Shown here: piece after piece, positions 52,634-61,984 of the stretch
Position numbering within the stretch: the stretch's first letter is position 1
Layout of the letters: every line of letters starts with the position of its first letter
Assembly (NCBI RefSeq): GCF_030580675.1
Contig: NZ_JAUQUB010000001.1
Span: forward strand, 682,001-746,000
DNA length: 64,000 nt
Reading direction: 5' to 3'
Source: Antiquaquibacter soli
Lineage (GTDB): Bacteria; Actinomycetota; Actinomycetes; Actinomycetales; Microbacteriaceae
Position numbers and translations under genes: made by a program
The notes under the pieces: generated by a model
Database searches by the model: none
Told to the model about the DNA's origin: nothing
The model's input: only the letters and a program-made list of their open reading frames with translations

Positions 52634-54445
52634 TTGAGAATCAGACGATTCGCGGCAGCTGCTGCCACGGTCGCGGCTGGTGCTCTCGTCCTCTCGGGCT
52701 GCGCCGCGCCGCAGTCCGAGATCGTCGAGGGCTCGTCGCTGTCCGTGGCGTGGAACCAGCCGTTCTACTCGTACAACGGCAACACGTCGTTCGGTAACGC
52801 GACGGCCAACAACAACATCACGTACGCGACCCTCGGTGGCTTCAACTACTACAACGACGTTCCGGAGCTGGTGAAGGACACGTCCTTCGGCACCTACGAG
52901 CTCGTCTCCGAGGACCCGCTCGTCGTCAAGTACACGATCGCCGATGGCGTGAAGTGGTCGGACGGCACCGCGGTCGACGCCGCTGACCTCCTCCTCCAGT
53001 GGGCCGCCCTCTCGCGCGCCCTCGACACGCCGGACTTCGACGCGTCGGAGTTCACCGACCCCGACACCGGCGAGTTCACCGACGACTTCCCGACGGACGT
53101 CGTGTACTTCGACTCCGGCGCCGACCCGTCGGTCGGCCTCGGCCTCGTCTCGACTACCCCTGAGGTGAGCGACGACAAGAAGTCGATCACGATGACCTAC
53201 GACGAGCCCTTCGTCGACTGGGAGCTCCAGCTCACGTCGCCGCTTCCCGCGCACGTGGTCGCCAAGAACGCCCTCGGCATCGAGGACAACCAGGAGGCCA
53301 AGGACGCGATCTACGACGCGATCGAGAACGACGACGCCGAGGCGCTCGCCGCGATCTCGAGCTTCTGGAACTCGGGCTTCAACTTCACCGAGATGCCCGA
53401 CAACACCGACCTCGTGCTCGCGAGCGGCCCGTACATGATCACCGACTTCGTCGCCGACCAGTACGTCACGCTGACCGCGAACCCGGAGTACACCGGCGAC
53501 AACCTCCCCAAGGTGGAGGAGATCACCGTCCGGTTCATCACCGACCCGCTGGCCGCCGTCCAGGCGCTCCAGAACGGTGAGGTCCAGCTCATCAGCCCGC
53601 AGGCTACCGCGGACGTCGCCGAGGCGCTCGCCGCTCTCGACGTGACCGTCATCGGCGGCTACGAGGGAACGTACGAGCACATCGACCTCCAGTTCGACCA
53701 GTCGAAGAGCGGACACTTCAACAACCCCCTCATCCGTGAGGCGTTCATGAAGGTCATCCCGCGCCAGGAGATCGTCGACAAGCTCATCAAGCCGCTCCAG
53801 GAGGACGCCGAGGTTCGTAACTCGCAGGTCTTCCTCCCCGGCGCCGAGGGCTACGACGAGTCCGTCGCGGAGAACGGCTCGGAGGCGTACGCCGAGGTCG
53901 ACATCGAGGGCGCGAAGGCGCTCCTCGCCGAGGCCGGCGTCACCAACCCCGAGGTCTGCATGCTCTTCAGCTCGACGAACCCCCGTCGTGCCAACGAGTT
54001 CCTGCTGATCCAGCAGTCCGCCGCTCAGGCCGGCTTCAACGTGACCGACTGCTCGAGCCCCGACTGGGGTGGCCTCCTCGGCACCCCCGGAGCCTACGAC
54101 GCGTCGCTCTTCGGATGGCAGTCGACCAGCCTCGGTGTGACCAACGGCCCGCCCCCCACCTACACCACGGGTGGAATCAACAACCTGAACTTCTACAGCA
54201 ACCCCGAGATGGACGAGCTGACCGCCGCTCTCGGCAAGGAGTTCGACCCGGACGCTCAGATCGAGATCATGAAGCAGATCGACAAGATCCTGTGGGATGA
54301 CTTCTACGGAGTGACCATCTTCCAGTTCCCGGCGGTTACGGCCTACGACCAGAACGCGATCACCAACATTTCGCCTTCGACCCTGGCCCCGACCATCTTC
54401 TGGAACATCTGGGATTGGGAGCCTGTCTCGGCCGACGCTGAGTAG
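52634..54445 (+). CDS. ABC transporter substrate-binding lipoprotein (oligopeptide family 5)
   Basis: A 603-residue binding lipoprotein of the OppA/DppA family. The signal peptide (RIRRFAAAAATVAAGALVL) ends in lipobox LSGC near residue 22. VSEDPLVVKYTIADGVKWSDGT-type text near residue 92 is the family's characteristic region, and NNPLIREAFMKVI lies near residue 360. TTG start with AGGAGG 5 nt upstream. It is the first gene of the peptide-uptake operon and is followed by a strong hairpin. Confidence 0.93.
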   Translation: MRIRRFAAAAATVAAGALVLSGCAAPQSEIVEGSSLSVAWNQPFYSYNGNTSFGNATANNNITYATLGGFNYYNDVPELVKDTSFGTYELVSEDPLVVKYTIADGVKWSDGTAVDAADLLLQWAALSRALDTPDFDASEFTDPDTGEFTDDFPTDVVYFDSGADPSVGLGLVSTTPEVSDDKKSITMTYDEPFVDWELQLTSPLPAHVVAKNALGIEDNQEAKDAIYDAIENDDAEALAAISSFWNSGFNFTEMPDNTDLVLASGPYMITDFVADQYVTLTANPEYTGDNLPKVEEITVRFITDPLAAVQALQNGEVQLISPQATADVAEALAALDVTVIGGYEGTYEHIDLQFDQSKSGHFNNPLIREAFMKVIPRQEIVDKLIKPLQEDAEVRNSQVFLPGAEGYDESVAENGSEAYAEVDIEGAKALLAEAGVTNPEVCMLFSSTNPRRANEFLLIQQSAAQAGFNVTDCSSPDWGGLLGTPGAYDASLFGWQSTSLGVTNGPPPTYTTGGINNLNFYSNPEMDELTAALGKEFDPDAQIEIMKQIDKILWDDFYGVTIFQFPAVTAYDQNAITNISPSTLAPTIFWNIWDWEPVSADAE

Positions 54446-54473
54446 TCAGTCCGACTGACACCAGGTACACCCA

Positions 54474-54503
54474 GGGCGCTGGGGCCTCACGGCCCCAGCG
54501 CCC
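54474..54503 (+). terminator. Strong perfect hairpin between binding protein and permease
   Basis: GGGCGCTGGGGCC (54474-54486) and GGCCCCAGCGCCC (54491-54503) form a perfect 13-bp stem with loop TCAC, 28 nt after the stop. It has no T-run. Such stems between a binding-protein gene and its permeases usually cap and stabilise the upstream mRNA or cause partial termination, giving more binding protein than permease. Confidence 0.7.
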
Positions 54504-54540
54504 ACCCGCTGGAAGACCCCCGGTTAGGTAGGTGCCCTCC

Positions 54541-56076
54541 GTGGCAACATTCGTCGTGAGGCGGCTCATCGCCTCGATCTTCATCTTCATCGCCGCGACG
54601 TACCTCATGTACATCCTCGTCGCCCTGTCGGGCGACCCTCTGGAGGATCTGAGGACGAGCTCGGCCCCCAACAAGCAGCAGCTCATCGAGGCGCGAACAG
54701 CGTTGTTGAACCTCGATGTGCCCCCGCCCCTGCGCTACTTCATCTGGCTCGGCGGCATCTTCGGCCTCACCGGCAAGGGCTTCGGCTACCTCGGCGTGAC
54801 CGTCCAGAACCAGCCCGTGAACGTGCTCCTCGGCCAGGCGATGGGCTCGACCCTCCAGCTCGTGACGCTGGCGACCGTGGTCGCGATCATCCTCGGCATC
54901 GTCGTCGGAATCACGACCGCGCTGCGGCAGTACTCCGGCTACGACTACGGCGTGACGTTCCTGTCGTTCCTGTTCTTCTCCCTGCCGATCTTCTGGGTCG
55001 CGGTGCTCCTCAAGCAGTACCTCGCGATCGGCTTCAACGACTTCCTCCGAGATCCCGCCATCCCCTGGTGGCTCATCGTGATACTCGCGCTGATATCCGG
55101 AGTCATCTGGATGTCGATCATCCCGCGCAAGGGGATCCAGCGGCTGTACACGTTCCTCATCGCCGCGGTCGCCACCGCCGCTCTCCTGGTGTACATGGAG
55201 CTCACCGACTGGTTCTCGAACCCGCACATCGGCATCGTCGGCATCGTCCTCTCGGCGGCCGGTGTCGCGTTCGGCGTCACCGCGATCTCGACGGGTCTGC
55301 GCCAGCGCCGCGCTCTGCGCGCATCGATCATCGTCGCCGCGATCGGCATCGCGATGTACTACCCGTTCATGCTGTTCATCTCGTACTACCTGACGTTCTG
55401 GACCTGGGTCGGGCTCGGGGTGCTGGCCGTCGCGGTGAGCTTCGCGATCGGCTGGTTCACGGGCGGCGCCGACAAGGCACCGGTCGCGCGAACAGCCGCC
55501 ATCACCGGCTTCCTGGTGGCCGCGCTCATCTCCCTCGACCGCTTCATGTCGGTCTGGAACGCCTACGCGAACTCGAGCCGGATCAAGGGCCGCCCGATCG
55601 CGACGATCGGGTCGAGCACCCCCGGCCTCGAGGGCTCCCTCTGGGTGATGGGCGTCGACTTCTTCACGCACCTGCTGCTGCCGACGATCGCGCTCATCCT
55701 CATCTCCTTCGCGAGCTACACCCGCTACTCGCGCGCGAGCCTGCTCGAGGTCATGAACCAGGACTACATCCGCACCGCTCGCGCGAAGGGCCTCACCGAG
55801 CGCACCGTCGTCGTGCGGCACGCGTTCCGCAACGCCCTCATCCCGATCGCGACGATCGTCGCGTTCGACATCGGGGGCATCGTCGGCGGCGCGGTCATCA
55901 CCGAGCGCGTGTTCGGCTGGACCGGAATGGGGGCGCTCTTCCAGAACGGCCTCGACCACGTCGATCCGAACCCCGTGATGGCCTTCTTCCTCGTCGTGGG
56001 CGGCCTCGCCATTCTCTTCAACCTGATCGCCGACCTCGTGTACGCAGGTCTCGACCCGAGGATCCGGGTGTCCTGA
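54541..56076 (+). CDS. ABC transporter permease (OppB/DppB-like)
   Basis: A 511-residue permease, longer than the usual ~310. The N-terminal part (~1-190) and C-terminal part (~370-511) match the DppB family, including the EAA region LEVMNQDYIRTARAKGLTER near residue 402. Between them lies an extra membrane stretch of about 180 residues with four to five more spans (~190-330), seen in a subset of actinobacterial oligopeptide permeases. GTG 54541 is preferred over GTG 54532 because AGGTG lies 6 nt upstream. Confidence 0.88.
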   Translation: MATFVVRRLIASIFIFIAATYLMYILVALSGDPLEDLRTSSAPNKQQLIEARTALLNLDVPPPLRYFIWLGGIFGLTGKGFGYLGVTVQNQPVNVLLGQAMGSTLQLVTLATVVAIILGIVVGITTALRQYSGYDYGVTFLSFLFFSLPIFWVAVLLKQYLAIGFNDFLRDPAIPWWLIVILALISGVIWMSIIPRKGIQRLYTFLIAAVATAALLVYMELTDWFSNPHIGIVGIVLSAAGVAFGVTAISTGLRQRRALRASIIVAAIGIAMYYPFMLFISYYLTFWTWVGLGVLAVAVSFAIGWFTGGADKAPVARTAAITGFLVAALISLDRFMSVWNAYANSSRIKGRPIATIGSSTPGLEGSLWVMGVDFFTHLLLPTIALILISFASYTRYSRASLLEVMNQDYIRTARAKGLTERTVVVRHAFRNALIPIATIVAFDIGGIVGGAVITERVFGWTGMGALFQNGLDHVDPNPVMAFFLVVGGLAILFNLIADLVYAGLDPRIRVS

Positions 56077-57194
56077 TGAGCAACATTCCACCCCCTGTCG
56101 AGCAGCCGGGCCACCACGAGGGCAGCGTCGCCGAGGCCGAGAACTCCATCGAGCTCAAGGAGATCGCGGGCCTGTCGCAGGGCCAGATCGTCCGTCGCCG
56201 GTTCTTCCGCCACAAGGGCGCCCTCATCTCGATGTTCGCGCTCGCCTTCATCATCCTGCTGTCCTTCACCTCGGTCGGCGTCGCCTTCGGCGACTGGAAG
56301 TCCGGCGGCTGGTGGCAGTACACCTGGAACGTCGCCGTCGAGATCGAGAACAACGGCAGGCCCACGCTGAGCCTGTTCCCGTTCGCGATCGGAAACCACC
56401 CGTTCGGCCAGGACGAGGTCGGTCGAGACATCTTCGCGGTGGTCATGCGAGGTACTCAGCAGTCGCTCATGATCATGGTCATCGTGGGTGTCATCGCGAC
56501 GATCATCGGAACGGTGATCGGTGCGGTCTCCGGCTACTACCGCGGATGGCGCGACTCGGTGCTCATGCGTTTCACCGACGTCATCATCACGATTCCGGTC
56601 ATCGTCATCGCGGCGGTTCTCGGTCGCCGGTTCGGCGACTTCGGCGCCCCCGTCCTCGCCGTGATCCTCGGCCTACTGCTGTGGACCGGTCTCGCTCGAC
56701 TCGTGCGCGGTGAGTTCCTGTCCCTGCGCGAGCGCGAGTTCGTGGATGCGGCGCGCGTGGCCGGGGCGAACGACAACCGCATCATCTTCCGGCACATCCT
56801 GCCGAACGCGATCGGCGTCATCATCGTCAACTCGACGCTCCTCATGGCGTCGGCGATCCTCATCGAGACCGGCATCAGCTTCCTCGGCTACGGCGTGCAG
56901 GCGCCGGACACCTCGCTCGGCAAGATCATCAGCGAGAACCAGGTCGCGTTCGCGACGCGCCCGTGGTTGTTCTGGTGGCCTGGCGTGTTCATCATCGCGA
57001 TCGCTCTGTGCATCAACTTCATCGGCGACGGCTTGCGCGACGCGTTCGACCCGCGCCAGAAGCGCATGCCGAGCGATCGCGCGCTCGCCCGCGCCGACCG
57101 TGACAAGACGCCGGTGGGACCGGCGCCGTTGGCCGAGGCAGAGGCCCGCGTGCCGCGCGCCAGCGGTTCGACCGGGATGGGGACCGGCCTGTGA
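56076..57194 (+). CDS. ABC transporter permease (OppC/DppC-like)
   Basis: A 372-residue permease. The cytosolic N-terminus (~1-45) leads to the first span (~48-70) and an exported loop (GNHPFGQDEVGRDIFA, ~107-122), the OppC hallmark. EAA motif: REFVDAARVAGANDNRI near residue 223. The C-terminal signature LCINFIGDGLRDAFDPR is intact and followed by a ~40-residue tail. The start overlaps the preceding stop by one base. The gene expected next, the ATPase, is separated by an antisense gene. Confidence 0.93.
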   Translation: MSNIPPPVEQPGHHEGSVAEAENSIELKEIAGLSQGQIVRRRFFRHKGALISMFALAFIILLSFTSVGVAFGDWKSGGWWQYTWNVAVEIENNGRPTLSLFPFAIGNHPFGQDEVGRDIFAVVMRGTQQSLMIMVIVGVIATIIGTVIGAVSGYYRGWRDSVLMRFTDVIITIPVIVIAAVLGRRFGDFGAPVLAVILGLLLWTGLARLVRGEFLSLREREFVDAARVAGANDNRIIFRHILPNAIGVIIVNSTLLMASAILIETGISFLGYGVQAPDTSLGKIISENQVAFATRPWLFWWPGVFIIAIALCINFIGDGLRDAFDPRQKRMPSDRALARADRDKTPVGPAPLAEAEARVPRASGSTGMGTGL

Positions 57195-57202
57195 TGACGG
57201 CC

Positions 57203-57805
57203 CTACAGCAGCACGCCGAGCACCGTCGCGACGGCGAGCGCCGCCACGACGGCGATCGTCACGACGTGGTACTCCTTGCGGACGCTGCCGGGTTCCGGGC
57301 CTGCGTCGAGGAGCCCCTGCGCGCGCAGGTCCTCCCAGTGGCTGCGGATGACGAGCGCGATCGCCCCGGACTGCGTGCTCGGCAGGTCGCCCGGTCGCGG
57401 GTTGGCTCCGCTCGCCTCGGCGGCGAGCCGGGCATCCTTCATGGTGCCCGCCTGGGCCGCGTAGCGGTTGGGGGCGGGGCTCGCCCACGCCGTGACCGTG
57501 CCGTCGGCCGTGGTGAGAGTGAGCGCGTACTTCGTGTCGACGTTCTCGATGGCCGGCCACGGTACGTGCACGGTGGTGAAGACGTTGACCACCGTCACCT
57601 CGTGCTCCGCGACGTCCACGCGCGGGAACCAGAACAGCGCGAAGGCGAGCGCCGCGAGCAGCAGCAGCGGCCAGCTGAAGCGCACGACGACGTTCCAGTC
57701 GCCGTCCACCACGAATCCCGCAAGCCCGAGGGCCACGATGACCGCTGTGGCGATGCTCAGGCCGCGGCCGAAGGCGGGTCGGAAACTCGTCGGGGCGAAT
57801 CGCAT
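57203..57805 (-). CDS. PH-domain-like membrane protein, antisense within the opp cluster
   Basis: A 200-residue protein. Two N-terminal membrane spans (~14-32 and ~38-57) precede a bacterial PH-like domain (~58-125, RVDVAEHEVTVVNVF... PWPAIENVDTKYAL), then a linker and a C-terminal span (~180-198). It is the only minus-strand gene inside the peptide transporter cluster and splits oppC from the ATPase. It is probably not part of the transporter. ATG 57805 with GGGGG upstream. Confidence 0.78.
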   Translation of the reverse strand: MRFAPTSFRPAFGRGLSIATAVIVALGLAGFVVDGDWNVVVRFSWPLLLLAALAFALFWFPRVDVAEHEVTVVNVFTTVHVPWPAIENVDTKYALTLTTADGTVTAWASPAPNRYAAQAGTMKDARLAAEASGANPRPGDLPSTQSGAIALVIRSHWEDLRAQGLLDAGPEPGSVRKEYHVVTIAVVAALAVATVLGVLL

Positions 57806-57843
57806 GCCCCCAGCTTCGCAGACTGCGCAGGGAAGGACCTGAA

Positions 57844-59538
57844 GTGACTGCCGCAACAGCTACATCCGAGACCGTGCTCGAGGTCAAGGACCTCGGGGTC
57901 GACTTCTGGGTCGACGGCACCTTCTACCCGGCGGCGGTGGGCCTCAACTACAAGGTCCAGCGTGGCGAGGTGCTCGCCATCGTCGGCGAGTCCGGTTCCG
58001 GTAAGTCCTCGAGTTCCATGGCGCTTCTCGGTCTCCTGCCCGCCAACGCGAAGGTGACGGGCTCGATCAAGCTCCTCGGCAAGGAGCTGCAGGGCATCCC
58101 GCAGAGCGACCTCCGCGCCGTGCGGGGCAACCAGATCGCGGTGATCTTCCAGGAGCCGATGACGGCCCTGAACCCGGTGTACACGGTGGGCTTCCAGATC
58201 ATGGAGGCGCTTCGCTCGCACTTCGACCTCACGCCGAAGGAGGCGAAGGAGCGCGCGATCGACCTGCTCACCAAGGTCGAGATGCCCGACCCGCCGACGG
58301 CGTTCAACAAGTACCCGCACCAGCTCTCGGGCGGTCAGCGCCAGCGAGCGATGATCGCGCAGTCGATCTCGTGCGACCCGGTGCTGCTCATCGCCGATGA
58401 GCCCACGACCGCGCTCGACGTGACCGTGCAGGCGGAGATCCTCGAGCTGTTGAGGAGCCTCCACAAGCGGCTCGACAGCGCGATCATCCTCATCACGCAC
58501 GACATGGGCGTGGTCGCCGACCTCGCCGACCACATCATGGTGATGAAGGACGGCGTCGCGGTCGAGACGGGCACCGTCGTCGACGTGTTCGAGCGGCCGC
58601 AGCATCCGTACACCCAGCAGCTGCTGGCCGCCGTGCCGCACCTCGGCCAGGCGCCGCTGCAGATCAACGAATCCGAACCCGCCCCGGGCGCGCCCAAGCC
58701 GGCGCCGGTGCTCAAGTTCGAGAACGTCGCGATCGAGTACCCGAAGCGCGGGCGCGTTCCCGCGTTCCGCGCCGCGGAGGACATCAACCTCGAGATCTAC
58801 CCGGGAGAGATCCTGGGCCTCGTGGGGGAGTCGGGCTCCGGCAAGACCACCCTCGGTCGGGCATCCGTCGGCCTGCTGCCGATCGCGGAAGGAAAGCTCA
58901 CCGTCGTCGGTCAGGACATCTCGAACGCGTCCCTGCGCGACCTCCGCCCGCTGCGCCGCAAGACCGGCATCGTCTTCCAAGACCCGGGCTCGAGCCTCAA
59001 CCCCCGGATGCCCATCGGCCAGTCCATCGGAGAGCCCCTGCTCCTCGCCGGGGAGGCCAGCGGCAAGGAGCTCGACAAGCGCGTGCAGGAGCTGCTCGCC
59101 CAGGTTGAGCTCCCCACGAGCTACCGCAACCGCTACCCGCACGAGCTCTCGGGCGGTCAGCGGCAGCGTGTCGGCATCGCGCGGGCGCTCGCTCTGACGC
59201 CGGAGCTGCTGGTCGCGGACGAGCCGACGAGCGCCCTCGACGTCTCCGTGCAGGCCCGATTCCTCGACCTCCTGCAGGAGATCCAGGACCAGCTCCAGTT
59301 CGCATGCCTCTTCGTCAGCCACGACCTCGCGGTCGTCGACATCCTCGCGCACAGGATCGCGGTCATGCATCGCGGTAGACTTGTCGAGCAGGGAACTCGG
59401 GATGAGATCCTGCGAACCCCCAAAGACCCCTACACTCAGCGGCTCATCGCTGCCGTGCCGCTGCCCGATCCGGTCGCGCAGCGCGAGCGGCGCGAGGAGC
59501 GGGCTGCCTCCAAGGCCTCGGAAGAGGGCCGCAACTAG
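57844..59538 (+). CDS. Dipeptide/oligopeptide ABC transporter fused ATP-binding protein (DppD-DppF)
   Basis: A 564-residue double ATPase. Half 1: GESGSGKSS (~56), LSGGQRQRAMIA (~161), LLIADEPTTALD (~182). Half 2: GESGSGKTT (~330), LSGGQRQRVGIARAL (~437), LLVADEPTSALDV (~458). Both halves are intact, so this is one gene doing the work of DppD and DppF. GTG with GAAGGA upstream. A CAGACT box (57819-57824) may give it its own promoter, independent of the oppA-B-C messages. Confidence 0.94.
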   Translation: MTAATATSETVLEVKDLGVDFWVDGTFYPAAVGLNYKVQRGEVLAIVGESGSGKSSSSMALLGLLPANAKVTGSIKLLGKELQGIPQSDLRAVRGNQIAVIFQEPMTALNPVYTVGFQIMEALRSHFDLTPKEAKERAIDLLTKVEMPDPPTAFNKYPHQLSGGQRQRAMIAQSISCDPVLLIADEPTTALDVTVQAEILELLRSLHKRLDSAIILITHDMGVVADLADHIMVMKDGVAVETGTVVDVFERPQHPYTQQLLAAVPHLGQAPLQINESEPAPGAPKPAPVLKFENVAIEYPKRGRVPAFRAAEDINLEIYPGEILGLVGESGSGKTTLGRASVGLLPIAEGKLTVVGQDISNASLRDLRPLRRKTGIVFQDPGSSLNPRMPIGQSIGEPLLLAGEASGKELDKRVQELLAQVELPTSYRNRYPHELSGGQRQRVGIARALALTPELLVADEPTSALDVSVQARFLDLLQEIQDQLQFACLFVSHDLAVVDILAHRIAVMHRGRLVEQGTRDEILRTPKDPYTQRLIAAVPLPDPVAQRERREERAASKASEEGRN

Positions 59539-59550
59539 AAGGAATACGTC

Positions 59551-61458
59551 ATGGCGATCGCCACACGCTCCGACCTGCGCAACGTGGCGATCGTCGCCCA
59601 CGTCGACCACGGCAAGACGACGCTCGTCGACGCCATGCTGCGCCAGACCAACTCGTTCGACGCCCACGCGCACCTCGAGGACCGCGCGATGGACTCCAAC
59701 GACCTCGAGCGCGAAAAGGGCATCACGATCCTCGCCAAGAACACGGCGATCACCTACAACGGCGTCCACGCGACCGACGGACCGGTGACCATCAACGTCA
59801 TCGACACCCCCGGCCACGCGGACTTCGGTGGCGAGGTCGAGCGCGGCCTGTCGATGGTCGACGGTGTCGTGCTGCTCGTGGACGCGAGCGAGGGGCCTCT
59901 GCCGCAGACCCGCTTCGTGCTGCGCAAGGCCCTCGAGGCGAAGCTGCCCGTCGTGCTGCTCGTCAACAAGACCGACCGCCCGGATGCCCGCATCGACGAG
60001 GTCGTCGGCGAGAGCCAGGACCTGCTCCTCGGCCTTGCGAGCGACCTGCACGAGGACATGCCCGACCTCGACCTCGACGCCGTGCTCGACGTGCCCGTCG
60101 TGTACGCCTCGGGCCGCAACGGTGCCGCGAGCTGGACGAAGCCGGAGAACGGCCAGCTGCCGGACAACGACGACCTCGAGCCGCTCTTCGACGCGATCCT
60201 CAAGCACATCCCGGCGCCGACCTACGACGACGCCCACCCGCTTCAAGCGTGGGTGACGAACCTCGACTCGAGCCCCTTCCTCGGCCGCCTCGCGCTGCTG
60301 CGCGTCTTCAACGGCACGATCAAGAAGGGCCAGACCGTCGCGTGGGTCAAGCACGACGGATCGGTCTCGAACGTGCGGATCACCGAGCTGCTCAAGACGC
60401 GCGCGCTCGACCGCTACCCGGCCGAGTCCGCCGGGCCGGGCGACATCGTCGCCGTCGCGGGCGTCGAGGACATCACCATCGGCGAGACCCTCGCCGACCC
60501 CGAGGACGTGCGACCCCTCCCGACCATCACGGTCGACGACCCCGCGATCTCGATGACGATCGGTACGAACACCAGCCCGCTCATCGGCAAGGTCAAGGGC
60601 CACAAGCTCACGGCGCGCATGGTCAAGGACCGACTTGACCGCGAGCTCATCGGCAACGTGTCCATCAAGCTCGTCGACATCGGCCGCCCCGACGCGTGGG
60701 AGGTGCAGGGCCGCGGCGAGCTCGCGCTCGCCATCCTCGTCGAGAACATGCGACGCGAGGGCTTCGAGCTCACGGTCGGCAAGCCGCAGGTCGTCACCAA
60801 GACGATCGACGGCAAGCTGCACGAGCCGTACGAGCACCTCACCATCGACGCGCCGGAGGAGTACCTCGGCGCGATCACCCAGCTCCTCGCCGCCCGCAAG
60901 GGCCGCATGGACGGCATGGCGAACCACGGCACAGGCTGGGTGCGCATGGAGTTCATCGTCCCGTCGCGCGGCCTCATCGGCTTCCGCACCGAGTTCCTCA
61001 CCATCACGCGCGGAACCGGCATCGCGAACGCCATCGCGCACGGCTACGAGCCGTGGGCGGGCGCGATCGAGACCCGCACGAACGGCTCGATCGTGGCTGA
61101 CCGCGCCGGAGTGGTGACGCCGTTCGCGATGATCGCCCTCCAGGAGCGCATGTCGTTCTTCGTGGAGCCCACGCAGGAGGTCTACGAGGGCATGATCGTC
61201 GGCGAGAACTCTCGCGCCGACGACATGGACGTGAACATCACCAAGGAGAAGCAGCTCACCAATATGCGCTCCTCCACGGCCGACAACTTCGAGAAGCTCG
61301 TGCCCCCGCGCAAGCTCACCCTCGAGGAGTGCCTCGAGTTCGCCCGCGAGGACGAGTGCGTCGAGGTGACGCCCGAGGTGGTGCGCATCCGCAAGGTCGA
61401 GCTGGATGCGACCACTCGCGCCCGCGAGGCGTCGCGCCGCAAGAAGCAGAACGCCTAG
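59551..61458 (+). CDS. typA: Translational GTPase TypA/BipA
   Basis: A 635-residue translational GTPase of normal length, acting on ribosome assembly and stress translation. G1 AHVDHGKTT near residue 16; switch II DTPGHADFGGEVER near residue 80; NKTD near residue 145. EF-G-like domains III and V follow, then the BipA-specific C-terminal domain (~485-600) with GTGWVRMEFIVPSRGLIGFR near residue 460. ATG with AAGGAA upstream, 12 bp after the ATPase stop, so probably read through from the opp cluster. Confidence 0.97.
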   Translation: MAIATRSDLRNVAIVAHVDHGKTTLVDAMLRQTNSFDAHAHLEDRAMDSNDLEREKGITILAKNTAITYNGVHATDGPVTINVIDTPGHADFGGEVERGLSMVDGVVLLVDASEGPLPQTRFVLRKALEAKLPVVLLVNKTDRPDARIDEVVGESQDLLLGLASDLHEDMPDLDLDAVLDVPVVYASGRNGAASWTKPENGQLPDNDDLEPLFDAILKHIPAPTYDDAHPLQAWVTNLDSSPFLGRLALLRVFNGTIKKGQTVAWVKHDGSVSNVRITELLKTRALDRYPAESAGPGDIVAVAGVEDITIGETLADPEDVRPLPTITVDDPAISMTIGTNTSPLIGKVKGHKLTARMVKDRLDRELIGNVSIKLVDIGRPDAWEVQGRGELALAILVENMRREGFELTVGKPQVVTKTIDGKLHEPYEHLTIDAPEEYLGAITQLLAARKGRMDGMANHGTGWVRMEFIVPSRGLIGFRTEFLTITRGTGIANAIAHGYEPWAGAIETRTNGSIVADRAGVVTPFAMIALQERMSFFVEPTQEVYEGMIVGENSRADDMDVNITKEKQLTNMRSSTADNFEKLVPPRKLTLEECLEFAREDECVEVTPEVVRIRKVELDATTRAREASRRKKQNA

Positions 61459-61523
61459 TAGCCATCAGGGTGCACGGGTACGCTGTGCGCGAGGCATCCC
61501 GCCCGCACCGAGGAGGCACCGAC

Positions 61524-61982
61524 ATGACCACGCTGCGCACCCGCGTCACCGCTCCCATCGCGATCATCCTCGCGATGTCGATCGCGCCCGCCCTCACGGG
61601 GTGCTTCGGCAACCCCGTCGAGTCGATCATCGAGGGCGCGACAGGAGGTCAGGTCGATCTCGGCGGCACGACTCTGCCGGACGGCTACCCCGAGGCGGAG
61701 GTGCCCGTCATCGACGGCGAGATCGTCTTCGGCGGGGCTCTCGGTGACGGCAGCGGCGCCATCTACAACGTCACCGTGAAGGTCTCGGGCGCGTCCGCGA
61801 TCGACGACATCAAGGCGCAGCTCGAGGGCGCAGGCTTCACCACCCAGGCGGGCGGTGACACGACGGGCGGGGCGACCTACATCGGCAACACCGACGCGTG
61901 GGGCGTGCTCGTCGTCGTCTCGGAGGACGGCAGCAACGGCTGGGTGGCCAACTACACCGTCACCTCGACGTCGGCCCAGTAG
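61524..61982 (+). CDS. Small lipoprotein, unknown function
   Basis: A 152-residue exported lipoprotein. A hydrophobic signal segment (~8-22) ends in lipobox LTGC near residue 25. The mature part is acidic and beta-rich (LPDGYPEAEVPVIDGEI...) with regular strand patterns. I recognise no family. Similar short lipoproteins with a 'PDGYPSEVP'-like motif are common in this lineage. ATG with GAGGAGG upstream. The stop lies 2 bp from the stop of the convergent efeB. Confidence 0.78.
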   Translation: MTTLRTRVTAPIAIILAMSIAPALTGCFGNPVESIIEGATGGQVDLGGTTLPDGYPEAEVPVIDGEIVFGGALGDGSGAIYNVTVKVSGASAIDDIKAQLEGAGFTTQAGGDTTGGATYIGNTDAWGVLVVVSEDGSNGWVANYTVTSTSAQ

Positions 61983-61984
61983 GG

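Noticed and set aside
57757-61041. 1094-codon minus-strand frame across dppDF and typA
   Set aside because: It is the mirror of two well-recognised proteins with the same low-complexity composition; only the 57203-57805 protein on this strand looks real.
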